From Anthonomus grandis grandis (Eukaryota > Arthropoda > Insecta > Coleoptera > Curculionidae), in contig NC_065547.1 of NCBI RefSeq assembly GCF_022605725.1, positions 8,163,167-8,227,166 on the forward strand: 64,000 nucleotides of DNA. The letters are read 5' to 3'. Below are positions 11,293 through 21,709 of the stretch, piece by piece (positions within the stretch are counted from its first letter, which is position 1; the number at the start of each line of letters is the position of its first letter). The position numbers and the translations under genes were made by a program. The notes under the pieces are model-generated. The model ran no database searches. It saw only the letters and a list, made by a program, of their open reading frames with translations, and was not told the DNA's origin.

Positions 11293-12950
11293 GGGTGTTC
11301 GTAGTTATTATTTAAATTTTACGAATTTCAAAGCTTCATTTCTCGCTTTTTTCAAGTGGAACATACAACCCTTTATATTTCTTATGCATTTAATGAAGAA
11401 TTAATAAATGAACATTTTTTATTATGTTAGCTATCTTTAGTCATTTTTAAAATATTCACTATCGTGAATTAGAGATAATTAAACAAGCATATTAAAAATA
11501 TTAATCATTTTATTATTATTACATCAAGTGGTCAATATGTCCTCCGTTTTGTTCAAAATATAAATTAATACGTTCCTGAAAACTTCTTTCTACTTCATGT
11601 AACATTTGTGGAATTACTTGAACAAACGCACCTCGTATTCTCTGCTCCATGTGTAGGTGGATTTCTTTAAATAACTTCTTTTATAAAACCCCATAAGAAA
11701 AAATCTAATTTTGTTAAGTCAGGCGATCTGCCTGGCCAATTAATAGATCAATTCTTTCCAATGCATTTTATTTTAAAGGTCACATTCGAATGACAATTTA
11801 GTAACATTTAGAGAAACCTAACAGAACATTCGCAAGATTACTTGCGAATGTTCTGTTAGGCAATTCATTTTGTAAGAATTAAAGGTACATTTCTCCATTA
11901 AGATGACCATTAAAAAAATAGGAACCGATAATAGTGCTTCCAATAATTCCACCCTACACATTTAATGACCTATAGTGGTAATCGATCTGCCGCATGAAAT
12001 GGGGGTTTTCAGATGAATAATAGTGAAAGTTATGTCTATTTACTAATCCATTTTTATAAAATGTTGCCTCATCTGTTAATAGGGCATAGTTTAAAAAACA
12101 TGGGGTCGTTTTGTAATTTATTTCGGCTCTAAGTACAACATTCAAGGTGGTTTTGTATATCCCTATCAAAAAGTGCTTGATGTTCATGGATGTGGTATGG
12201 ATAAAAATCGTTCCTTTTTAAAATCCGTTGCACTGTTCTTAAAAACTTATTCCAACTGTTCTTCCGATAATTCCTTGACTTAGGTGAGGATCTTCGGCTA
12301 CCGTTAATAATACATCTAGCTCTTGCTTCTGATTAGTAACATTGGCTAACAAACATTCCCTTTCTCCACGAATCTTGCTAATAACCTTCTAAAAGTTTTT
12401 CCATCTGGACATTTATCAGGATAATGCGCCCATACATTCGAGAGGCTAAAAGGTAATTCTTTTCACATTCACTCAATACAAATATGTTAACAAGTTCTTC
12501 CTTGCAAAAATGCATTTTATATGCAATTTTGCTTTAGAAATCTTTTCAACAAAACTTCCTTTAGAAACAATGTTATTGAAATTTAATTAACCGAATACTT
12601 AGTTGATAATTAACACACAAAAATGGTATTACCATCAAAAATATTACACAAAATGTAAAAAAATTATTTAGCAAAACAGTTGAAATACTTTGTTTGGCAA
12701 CAAAAAATACCAATTTTGTTTAGAATGCAGATTTCCTGGTTCTTTTTTATCGTAAAAATTTTATATCTACAGGTAATTATCGTGGATATTTTAAAAACGA
12801 CTAAAGATGGCAAATATGTTTCATAAAAAAAAATGTGTATTTATTAATTCTTCATTAAATGCATAAAAAATATACAGGGTGTGCCATTTAAAAAAAGCGA
12901 GAAATAAAGCTTTGAAATTTGTAAAATTTGACTGATAACTACGAACATCT
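11293..12950 (-). mobile_element. Mariner-type element B (decayed)
   Basis: About 1.66 kb with TA on both sides and inverted repeats of roughly 190 bp: the left end reads GGGTGTTCGTAGTTATTATT and the right end, reversed, AGATGTTCGTAGTTATCAGT. Minus-strand coding remnants include an HTH start near 12510 (MHFCKEELVNIFVLSECEKN), TDEATFYKNGLVNRHNFHYY at about 12010-12090, and INWPGRSPDLTKLDFF at 11700-11760. Many stops and frameshifts make it inactive. Confidence 0.75.
11817..11860. repeat. Perfect 20-bp hairpin
   Basis: Arms CCTAACAGAACATTCGCAAG (11817-11836) and its exact complement (11841-11860) are separated by ATTA. It lies inside the decayed mariner B coding remnant. Confidence 0.97.
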
Positions 12951-13140
12951 TATATATTACAGAAAGAACCCATGTAAGTCAAAGCAATCACCCAGTGTTC
13001 TAGAATGCGAATTTAAGCTAATACTGACATTAAATTAACAGTTCTGATGTCAAGATAATATTTAATTTCATCATTTAATGATTTTGCATTTTTTTTTGAA
13101 TATTGGAGTCAAACTGCGCATGACAAAGTACCCATATTTA

Positions 13141-13190
13141 GCGCATATACAAAGTAGCGTAGACCACCTTAAGCTACTTTGTATATGCGC
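13141..13190. repeat. Perfect 18-bp hairpin
   Basis: Arms GCGCATATACAAAGTAGC (13141-13158) and its exact complement (13173-13190) flank a 14-nt loop. It lies in the right arm of the long inverted-repeat element. Confidence 0.97.
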
Positions 13191-13372
13191 GCGAAAAATG
13201 AAGTAATAGGAATGACACTCCATTTAAAAAAATGCCGCTTATATGCCACACTTTTTTGAAGCACCCTGTATATTTTCAAATATTTTTCAGACATGCGCTA
13301 TTACGTGCCAAAAAAAGTTTAGAAAATGTTAACTCTTTTTTTTTAGCACGCACTGTTGTAGGACCCCTTATA

Positions 13373-14270
13373 TGCTGTATCCACTTAAAATCCTTGATCT
13401 AAAGTATCCCTCACAATCAAAAGATTGGAAGCCCATGTTAGTGGTTGGGTAGGAAACTACTGTTAAAAAAAAATTAAGAAATTATATTTGACCGTACTAG
13501 TCCTTTAGGGTTAATTTTCCTTAAGCAGTCAAATACTTGCAATCGCAATGGAACCATACTCCCTATATTTTCTGAAGTAAGATTCCTCTCTTAAAATTAC
13601 ATTAAAAAGCACATGACAAAACTTAAAATTACATTGAAAAGCACACAAAAAAAGCACATGTATGACCATGACTCCCCGTATTTTACATCATTCTTCACAA
13701 ACACAGGTAAGAGCAAACAAAATGAACAGTTTCGATCAACATATTTGGAAAGTGTGCTTTAACACGTGTCATTCAAAAAAAAAAAGAACACACCGCGTAA
13801 TACCGATTTTAATAAAGAAAGACCTCGTCTGAGGGCAAAACGAAGATCAATGACGATGTTGAATAATGAACCCCAAGTGTGGCACCTAATATCCTTTCAT
13901 ATTTTTCCATAATAATCGTGAATCCCGCGATCGGTTGCTCTTGAATGGTCGACTCTGGAGGTGTAATTTCTTGACCTTGGAGGAAAACATGTTACGATGA
14001 TAATACCCCTGATCTAATGGCGAATGTTAAACGAATACAAGAGGATGTGGGTAATTTGTCTTGGGTCAAACTTGGCCTTCTAATGCCATCAAGTTTGTTT
14101 TTCCGTTAAAAAAAAGTTGTTTCCTTAGGAATTTTGAATATTCTCTGGACATGTTTGAAAGCGATTACGGTCCATTCATTTTTATATTACGTGGATATTC
14201 CTTGATAGGTGTATCATAGATTTTTTTTTGAAAATTTAGGCATTGTTTTTTATGTTTCAGGCCTACCATT
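13373..14270. other. Intergenic, no gene seen
   Basis: No gene-like frame. A 30-35 bp word (CTTAAAATTACATTAAAAAG then GCACATG) is duplicated near 13592-13660. Confidence 0.4.
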
Positions 14271-16634
14271 TCATATCTAATGAATAATGTTTGTATAATA
14301 GAACCGTTATTTTCTCTTATGAAATTCAGTGAATATGTATGTGAACATTGTCAGCCTATTATTTGGGATTTTTCGCTTAATATTTAGTAATTTCTATATA
14401 CTCTTTAGATATTTTTAACAAATTTACGGAAATGTTCACTTAATATCTAAAATTAAAACATTTACTTTTAATGCTTGGAAATTGGGCCTTAATATCCAAA
14501 AATGTCTCGTTATTAAATTTTTACTTGATATATACAAAAAATCCATTTAATATTTGAAAATTCCCAATTCATCCTATGAAAATTGTTATGTAAATTCAAG
14601 GATTTTTGGTTAATATGGGGGGTTTTTCACTAGTAATTTCCACGAATCAGAAATTTCTAATTAATCTACAGAAAATGTTCACTTAATATCCAAATATTTC
14701 CGGTTAATTTTTGGCATTTTCTTATTTACTTTTTGTAAATTTTACTTAAAAAACAAACAATTTCCCTTACTATTCAATTTTGTATGGAAGTGTCCACTTA
14801 ATATATTTTGGACTTATTAAGTTACTATTAGGAAAATACGTTTAATATTCAAAAATTTGTAGTTAGTATTTAGAAATATGCACATACTCTATCGAAATAT
14901 AGAGATTATATGAAAATGTCTGGATTATTATTTGGCATTTTCAGCTTAATAGCACTTTTGAAATTTCCAATTAAACTATGGAAACTTTTACTTAAGATTT
15001 AAACATTTTCCCTGAGAATTTAGTGTTCATTCGGAAATTTCCACTCAATATCTAGAAATTTTTGATTACTATTAAGGAATTTGCACTTAATATCCAAAAA
15101 TTCCAATTATTATCTACGAATTACTATTTAGAAATTTGGTGGGTATATGAAGATTTCAGGTATATCTCTGGAAAGTTTAACTTAATAATATTTTACAAAT
15201 TTTCGAGATGTTATTTAGCATTTTCCACTGAATATCACAAAAGGTACGCTTAATATTTGAAAATTTCTAGTTAACCTTTGGAAATTTCCAATTAAACTAT
15301 AAAAACTTTTTCTTAAAATTCAAACAATTTTCCTTACTATTCAGTTTTAATTTGCAGATCTCCACTCAATATCTACATACTGTGTGGAAACTCAATGAAT
15401 ATGTGAACATTTTCGGTATACCTCTGGAAATGTTGACGTAATATCTAAAAAAATTCCGGTTTATGATTTGACATTTTACATTCAAAAATTTCCAGTTACT
15501 TTTTGGACATTTCCAATTAAACCATCGAAATTTTCTCTTTTTAATTATTTGCAAACTTCCAACAATCTTCCTAAATATCCAGAAATATTTGGTGGTTATT
15601 ATTAGGGAATTTGCACCTAATATTCAAAAATTTCCAGTTACTATCCAGAAATATCCACTTACTATTTGGAAATTCGGTAAATATATGAGAATTTCCGGTA
15701 TATTTCTGGAAAGTTTGACTTAATATTTAACAAATTAGTAAAATAAGCAAATAGTCAAATAAGTCAAATAGCATTTTCCATTCCATATCACGAAAGTACC
15801 ACTTAAAATTTGTACAATTCTAGTTACGCTCTGGAAATTTCCAATCAAATTATGAAACGTTTACCTTAATTCCAAGCAATTTTCCTTACAATTCGGTTTA
15901 AATTTGGAAATGTCCACTTTTATTAATATCCAAAAATTTAAAAAAATTACTATCCGGATATGTCTATTTATTATTTGAAAATTCATTGAAATTTATGTTA
16001 TTTGGCATTTTCCCCTCAATACCACGACATTTTCACTTAATATTTGTACAATTCTAGTTACGCTTTGGAAATTTCCAATTAAACTATGAAAACTTTTACT
16101 TAAATTCCAAACAATTTTCCTCACTACTCAGTTTTAACTTGGAAATTTCCAATTTTATTAATTTTTAATTAATTTATTAAACACTTAATATTTGTACCAT
16201 TCTAGTTACGTTTTGGGAATTTTCAATTAAATTATGAAAACTTTTACTTTAATTCCAACCAATGTTCCTTACTATTCAGTTTTAATTTGGAAATATCTAC
16301 TTTTATTAATATCCAAAAATTTTCATTCATTATCCATTATTAAAATTATTATTCCATTATTAAAAAATTTCCGAGATGTTATTTAGTATTTTTCATTCCA
16401 TATCACGAAATTTCCACTTAATATTTGAACAATTCTAGTTACGCTTTAGAAATTTCCAATTAAATTATGAAAACTTTTACTTAAATTCCAATTAATTTTC
16501 TTTACTATTCAGTTTTAATTTGGAAATGTCCACTTTTATTAATATCTACAAATTTACATTTACTATCCAGATATGTCCATTTATTATTTGAAAATTCATT
16601 GAAATTGATGTTATTTGGCATTTTCCACTTCATG
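14270..16634. repeat. Degenerate AT minisatellite, left block
   Basis: About 2.4 kb built of loosely repeated words such as GGAAATTTCCA, CTTAATATTTG and TTCCTTACTATTCAGTTTTA. In the second half a longer unit of about 200-250 bp recurs (near 15830, 16060, 16190, 16430), running TCTAGTTACGCTTTGGAAAT, then CAATTAAACTATGAAAACTT, then CTTTTATTAATATCCA. No coding frame. Confidence 0.75.
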
Positions 16635-18034
16635 CAACAGTAGAATCCATTTGAGTATAGGAACCCATGTCCGGAAATGTGTCACTACGCGACTACGGCC
16701 CTAAGACGGGTTTAAATTTCGAAAAAATATTAATTACCGGATCTGATGCATTTATTTTTACCTTTTGTATATAATACTATCACAACAATTGTTCAAAATG
16801 TCTTCCTCCAACCTCAATACACCGATTTAAATGCCGCACATGATTTTTTTTCGACGGACTAGACTAAAAATTTGTCCAATTAAGTCTAGCTCTGATTCTA
16901 CTGGAGTTTCATAGACTAAAGACTTTACATGTCCCCACAAGAAAAAATCGAGCGACGTTAAATCGGGTGACCTAGGAGGCCAAGAAACTGCTCCACCTCT
17001 GGCAATCCAACGGTGCCCAAACCGCTGAGCCCAATACTCGCGTACTTGTACAGCAAAGTGAGCCGGCGCTCCATCATGCTGAAACCACATTTGCTGTCTA
17101 ACGTTTAGTGGAACATTTTCAAGGAGTTCTGGGAGAACTTCCTCCAGGAAAAGCAGATAAATAGGTCCTGTTAACTGTTCCGGTAGAAGGTATGGCCCAA
17201 TTAAATAATCATCAACAATGCCTGTCCGTGCCCATAGGTTGACAGACCAACAATTCTGATGTTTTCTTGGAAAAATTGCATAAGGATTTTCTTCGTCCCA
17301 AACATGGCTATTCCTACTATTAAAAATACCGTCTCTTGTGAAAGAGGCTTCATCGGTTCACAAAACATATCGTAAAAAATTTGGTTGTGCAATGATGTGA
17401 TCCAGAAGCCATCGACAAAATTGAACTCTAGAATGATAATCGGCTGCAGTCATACCTTGAACTTTCTGGAAGTAGTAAGTAATTCATATTCTTGGCGACG
17501 TCACGTGTGCTATTTGATGAGTAATCGCAACCCAGCAACACCAGTATCATGCATCTTGGTCTTAAACATGCCTGTCTCAGCGAGCCGCCGATGAACCGCA
17601 ATAAACTTTTTGTATCCAGGATGCTGTCGTTCGGGATAACGTTCATGATACAACCGCGATGCTGCTCGTGCATTGCAGTTTGTTACTCCGTATGCCAAAT
17701 GCATATCCGCCAATTCTTGATTGGTAAAGTTTTCCATTAGCAATAAATGTTTAAAAACCGTAAGCTATAAAAATTTTAAACATGACATTGAGAATTGACA
17801 TTGATAAGCGTTGATTTTAAACAATTGTTGTTATGGTATCATGTACAAAAGGTAAAAATAAATGAAGCAGATCCTATTTAGGTAATTAATGTTTTTTATA
17901 AATTTTAACGCGTCTTAGGGCCGTAGTGGCGTAGTGACGCATTTCCAGACATGGGTTCCTATACTCAAATGGATTCTTCTGTTGTACTGAACAACCCCCA
18001 GAAGTTTGATCCCATAGTTCTGAAACACCCTGTA
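16635..18034 (-). mobile_element. Mariner-type element C
   Basis: Inverted repeats of about 80 bp: GAATCCATTTGAGTATAGGA on the left (16643) matches the complement at about 17960. The right end runs on to ACACCCTGTA near 18034, but the matching outer 50 bp is missing on the left, so the left end is truncated. The element splits the minisatellite field, which resumes at about 18035. Confidence 0.8.
16827..17740 (-). pseudogene. DUF4817/DDE transposase (broken)
   Basis: Reading down the minus strand: MENFTNQELADMHLAYGVTN and HERYPERQHPGYKKF (DUF4817 HTH, 17738-17600); a TDEASF-like first-Asp region with the R.GIFN block near 17290-17350; then MWFQHDGAPAHFAVQVREYW (second Asp) and WPPRSPDLTSLDFFLWGHVK (third Asp) at 17090-16910. 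Catalytic blocks are recognisable, but several frameshifts separate them and the C-terminus is altered. Confidence 0.85.
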
Positions 18035-18520
18035 TTATACGGTTATGTTTATTTATTATTTGAAAATTTATTGAAGTTAGATGTTATTTGGCATTTTCCA
18101 CTCCTTATCGCGAAATTTCCATTTAAAATTTGTACCATTCTAGTAACGCTTTGGAAATTTTCAAGTAAATTACTACTTAACTTTTACTACAATTCCAAAC
18201 AATTTTCCTTACTATTCAGTTTCAATTGGAAATTATTTAAAAATTTCTATTTACTCTCCGGATATGTCTATTTATTATTTGAAAATTCAACGAATCCCTG
18301 CAAATTTCCAACTAATCTCGGGAAATTGTTACTTGGTATTTCCACTTCAATATCTAGTAATTTCCCATTAAACAAACAAAAATTCACTTACTCTCCAGTA
18401 ATTGCCAATTTCTAGTTAATATTTGGAACTATACTCTTAACCAAATATCTAAAAAATTTTAGGTATTATTTGGAAACATTAGGAAAATCTGGCAGTAGTC
18501 CTAAAGTTACTATAAAAATG
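18035..18520. repeat. Degenerate AT minisatellite, right block
   Basis: Continuation of the 14270-16634 field after the mariner C insertion: GTTTATTTATTATTTGAAAA, TTCTAGTAACGCTTTGGAAA and CAATTTTCCTTACTATTCAG recur here. A 154-codon open frame across it (17951-18415) is repeat sequence and not a gene. Confidence 0.7.
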
Positions 18521-19480
18521 ACCCCAAAATCCTTGGAAACCAATAAAAATAACCTCAAATTCCTGGCAAATGGTGACCTTTCACTTTTTTCTTCTCCCCT
18601 GTGACTTAAATCAATTCCGGTATGTCCCAAAAACGGACCGTTAATCTAAATACCAAGAAAAATACTTTCTTGATGGCCAACAGTCACGAGTGAACTGTTG
18701 TTCCACATCCATTTATGAATCTGATTTTACTGCAAATGAGGTAAGCCATACCGTAATCTTTTCGGCGTAACCGAACTACATATTTATAACGTTGCCCTCA
18801 AATTCCAATTGGTTTTTATTTATTTCTTTTTAAATACTGACCTCCCTGGAAATGTCGCCATCAGTGCAAAAAGAAATGAGAGAGCGATTTTTTTAATTTT
18901 TTAAAAATAAACACAACAAACAGCGTCACAAAATAAAATTTAGCAATTTCAAGTAGGGCGCATTAATGCATGACATTCAAACCGGGGAATCTACATAAAA
19001 ATTATGTGTAAATGCTATTTATCCGTTATGCAGCGTATTTTAATAAGACACTCTAGGTCTGTTGGTAACTGCAAAAAAAGATATTAAGGTTAGTTATGCT
19101 AACCGATCGAATAATGCATGAGAAAATGCCCCTGCTTGGAGATCTTTTCGTTTTTTCTTTTTTTTTTGTTGTGGAAGAAATTGATTCTTCCATTTTTCAT
19201 GGGGTTGTTGTTCATGCATTTAGTATAAGTGTGTGTCAAGAGAACATTGGGTTAGCAGATTATTGTTTATAGGTTTCGTTTGACCTTTAAGAGAAATTAA
19301 ATTAGTGAACACTTTCATGCCAAGCTTTTCCAGAGTTGTTCTTGTAGGTCCAGGGCGTTTTTTTAAATAGTTTTCCTATATTAGCAGGGGGTAAGTGAAG
19401 TAAACCATGAACAAATTATTAAAATTGCTTGGAATTACGTGGTCTTCTTACGTGGTTTCGGGCCTAGAATAGGCATAAAA
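18521..19480. other. Intergenic, no gene seen
   Basis: No coding signature. It has a poly-T run near 19150 and scattered CCTGGAAA words that foreshadow the next repeat field. Confidence 0.4.
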
Positions 19481-20180
19481 AATTATTCGAAAGGAAAAAT
19501 TAAAAATTGTTCCTAGTGTCTGGAGGACGAAACAGGATCTTTACAATGTCTGGAAGATATGAAAAATATGTGAAGTGAATTAAAAAACGTCATATTTCTG
19601 GCATGAAAGAAACAAAAATAGTGACTTTTGTGTTTTATTTTATACTGACTTCGATTCTCCACTTGTAAAAATTACCTTTGTGAAACGTGACTAAAGAAAA
19701 TCTTCCATGCTTAAAAGGCTGAAAAATGACGTCAAATTCCTGGATGAAATGGAAAATTATGTCATATTTCTGGCATGAAAAATTATTAGAAAGACCTAAA
19801 AAAACCATTAAAAATTAGTTCATGTGCCTGAAAGATATGACAAATACGTCAAATGCCTGGAATAAAAAGAAACAAACGAAAACCATGACTTTTCTGTTTT
19901 ATTTTCTACTAACTTTTGATTTTTTCTGATCAAGCTTCTACTCTCGATCTGAAAAAGTGAAAAATTACTACTAATTATGAAACATGAAAAAATAATAGAA
20001 CGCTGGAAAAATTACGTTAAATTCCTGAAAAATGACTTCAAATTCCTGGATGAAATTAAAAATTACGTCATATTTCTAGCATAAATAATGAAAAACCATA
20101 GAAAAATTACTTCATGTGCCTGGAAGCTAAGACAGGATTTAATAATGCCTGGAAAACATGGGAAATAAGTCGAATACCTG
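19480..20180. repeat. Degenerate CCTGGAA minisatellite
   Basis: Words such as TGCCTGGAA, GAAAAATTACGTCAAATTCC and GACTTTTGTGTTTTATTTTA recur at 20-60 bp steps. Same family as in the CYP307 first intron. Confidence 0.6.
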
Positions 20181-20183
20181 GAA

Positions 20184-20335
20184 TAATAATAATAATAATA
20201 AGTTTATTTCCAAAATTACAAAATACTTATTCTACTTTACGTATAAGTACAAGGAAGAAATAAACGATTAGCACCGAAGCTGCTCTATTTAGAAGCTTGT
20301 TGATACTTTTTTTTAGGGATATATACCGGGTGTTT
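20184..20335 (-). repeat. Microsatellite plus LINE 3'-end-like tail
   Basis: (AAT)n at 20184-20201 is followed by TTTATTTCCAAAATTACAAA. On the minus strand this gives a short 3' sequence ending in (TTA)n, the usual form of a dead-on-arrival LINE copy. No coding sequence is present. Confidence 0.4.
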
Positions 20336-20569
20336 GGCGGAGGGTTAGCCAAACTTGGTGGGCATATAGATAGGCTCAGATAGAAGATATTTTCTTAATA
20401 AACTTGTGTTTTAAAAGTCTCGGGTTTTTTTATAATATTGATTCTGTGTTATTTTCAGGATTTTCAAAAAATTATGCCTTTTGACATCAATAGTTTTAAA
20501 ATTATTATATTATATCATATTTGACAAAAGTATTTTTTTAATTTTATGTATTTATTTGAAAATTACAAA

Positions 20570-20720
20570 TTTTATTAAAACTGCGCTCCTCTGGCTCTAA
20601 TACATGCCCTACGTCGCCGTCGCATTTCCACTGTCGTCGTAAGACGAAGCCGCATCTCTTTTCTGATAGTTTGAAAAGCGGCATCGATTCTTTGAATGGT
20701 CAAATGAGGAGATCGTGGAA
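20570..20720 (-). pseudogene. Inverted copy of transposase C-terminus
   Basis: The minus strand encodes a stretch ending MRRRRRACIRARGAQF and a stop. It matches the plus-strand C-terminus at 26300-26440. It forms part of the left long inverted repeat of element D and has no start of its own. Confidence 0.8.
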
Positions 20721-20746
20721 CATGCTATGGGATTGTTGTTGTGATA

Positions 20747-20773
20747 ACAACAATATGTGCTACATATTGTTGT
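20747..20773. repeat. 12-bp perfect hairpin at an arm junction
   Basis: ACAACAATATGT (20747-20758), loop GCT, and its exact complement (20762-20773). It sits just inside the left inverted arm of element D. Confidence 0.9.
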
Positions 20774-21709
20774 TGTCATTTGACATTTGTCATTTGTCGT
20801 GGTGTAACTTTTTAGCTTTCTTACGTACCTAAGTCGTTAATTTAGTATTGTATCGTTTCTGTAGTTGTTATTGTTAATACTGTTGTTATTGTTGGTGTTA
20901 ATTGAGTTTTTATATTGTTTTTGTGACTTTCCTTATTTTCGTATCATTATCGCCACAATGGCTGCATACACTACCGAAGAGTACGCCGATATTGTCTTTG
21001 CTTATGGAAGAGCCAATGGTAATACGCGAGAAGCACAGAGAATTTATGAGGAGCAATACCCCAATAGGCGTGTGCCCCACCACAACACTTTTGCTAACAC
21101 TTTTTGTCGATTAAGGGAAACAGTCAATCTAAATTTTCAAGAACCGAGAATCAATCGGAGGCTACTAGTACAAGGAGAGTAGCTACAGATCTGAACATTT
21201 CTACATGGAAAGCATGGTCAGTTGTCAAGGCAGAAGGAAGACATCCTTTCCATTACACCTTAGTGCAAGGTAATTTCATACTACATCAACAACTTAATTC
21301 CGCAATTTTTACTGGCATCGTGATACTCTATTCTAGGTCTTCTACAAGCCGACTATGAGCTACGGGTACAATTTTGCCGCTTTTTGCTTCACACAGACGT
21401 TGAAAATGGACACTTTTTAAAAAGCATCTGGATAGATGAATCAACATTTACACGTGGGGGGATATTTATTTATTATTTATTTATTTATTTATTACAAGTT
21501 CAGGTTGCAAACAGTACACAAGTACCAAAAAAGCATCCACTGTGTATATATAACAAACTTATGATAGGTTTACCAAATATTGTCTTAAATTTACATGTTA
21601 CGTGTGTAGATACAATCAAAAAGAAAAGGGAAATTTAGATGAATACACTAATGAGATTAAATAGAGCGTAAATAATTACAAGTTCTGAATTAAATAAACA
21701 AAAATAAAA

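Larger units (their letters stand above)
10969..13372. mobile_element. Long inverted-repeat element around mariner B
   Basis: The left outer end reads AGGGTCCTGCAACAGTGC and the right outer end, reversed, AGGGGTCCTACAACAGTGC. Homology between arms continues inward (AACATTTTCTAA, TAGCGCATGT, TTTCTTTCTGT) up to the inner TA sites of the mariner copy at 11293-12950. It is either a palindromic MITE with a mariner inserted at its centre, or one element with terminal repeats over 300 bp long. The right arm contains a local perfect hairpin (13141-13190) that the left arm lacks. Confidence 0.6.

Noticed and set aside
14270..16634. Possible CRISPR-like array
   Set aside because: Units are degenerate, unequal in spacing and lack constant repeats with unique spacers; the sequence is eukaryotic minisatellite.
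17951..18415. 154-codon plus-strand open frame
   Set aside because: It runs across the mariner right end into the AT minisatellite and is composed of repeat words with no domain-like pattern.
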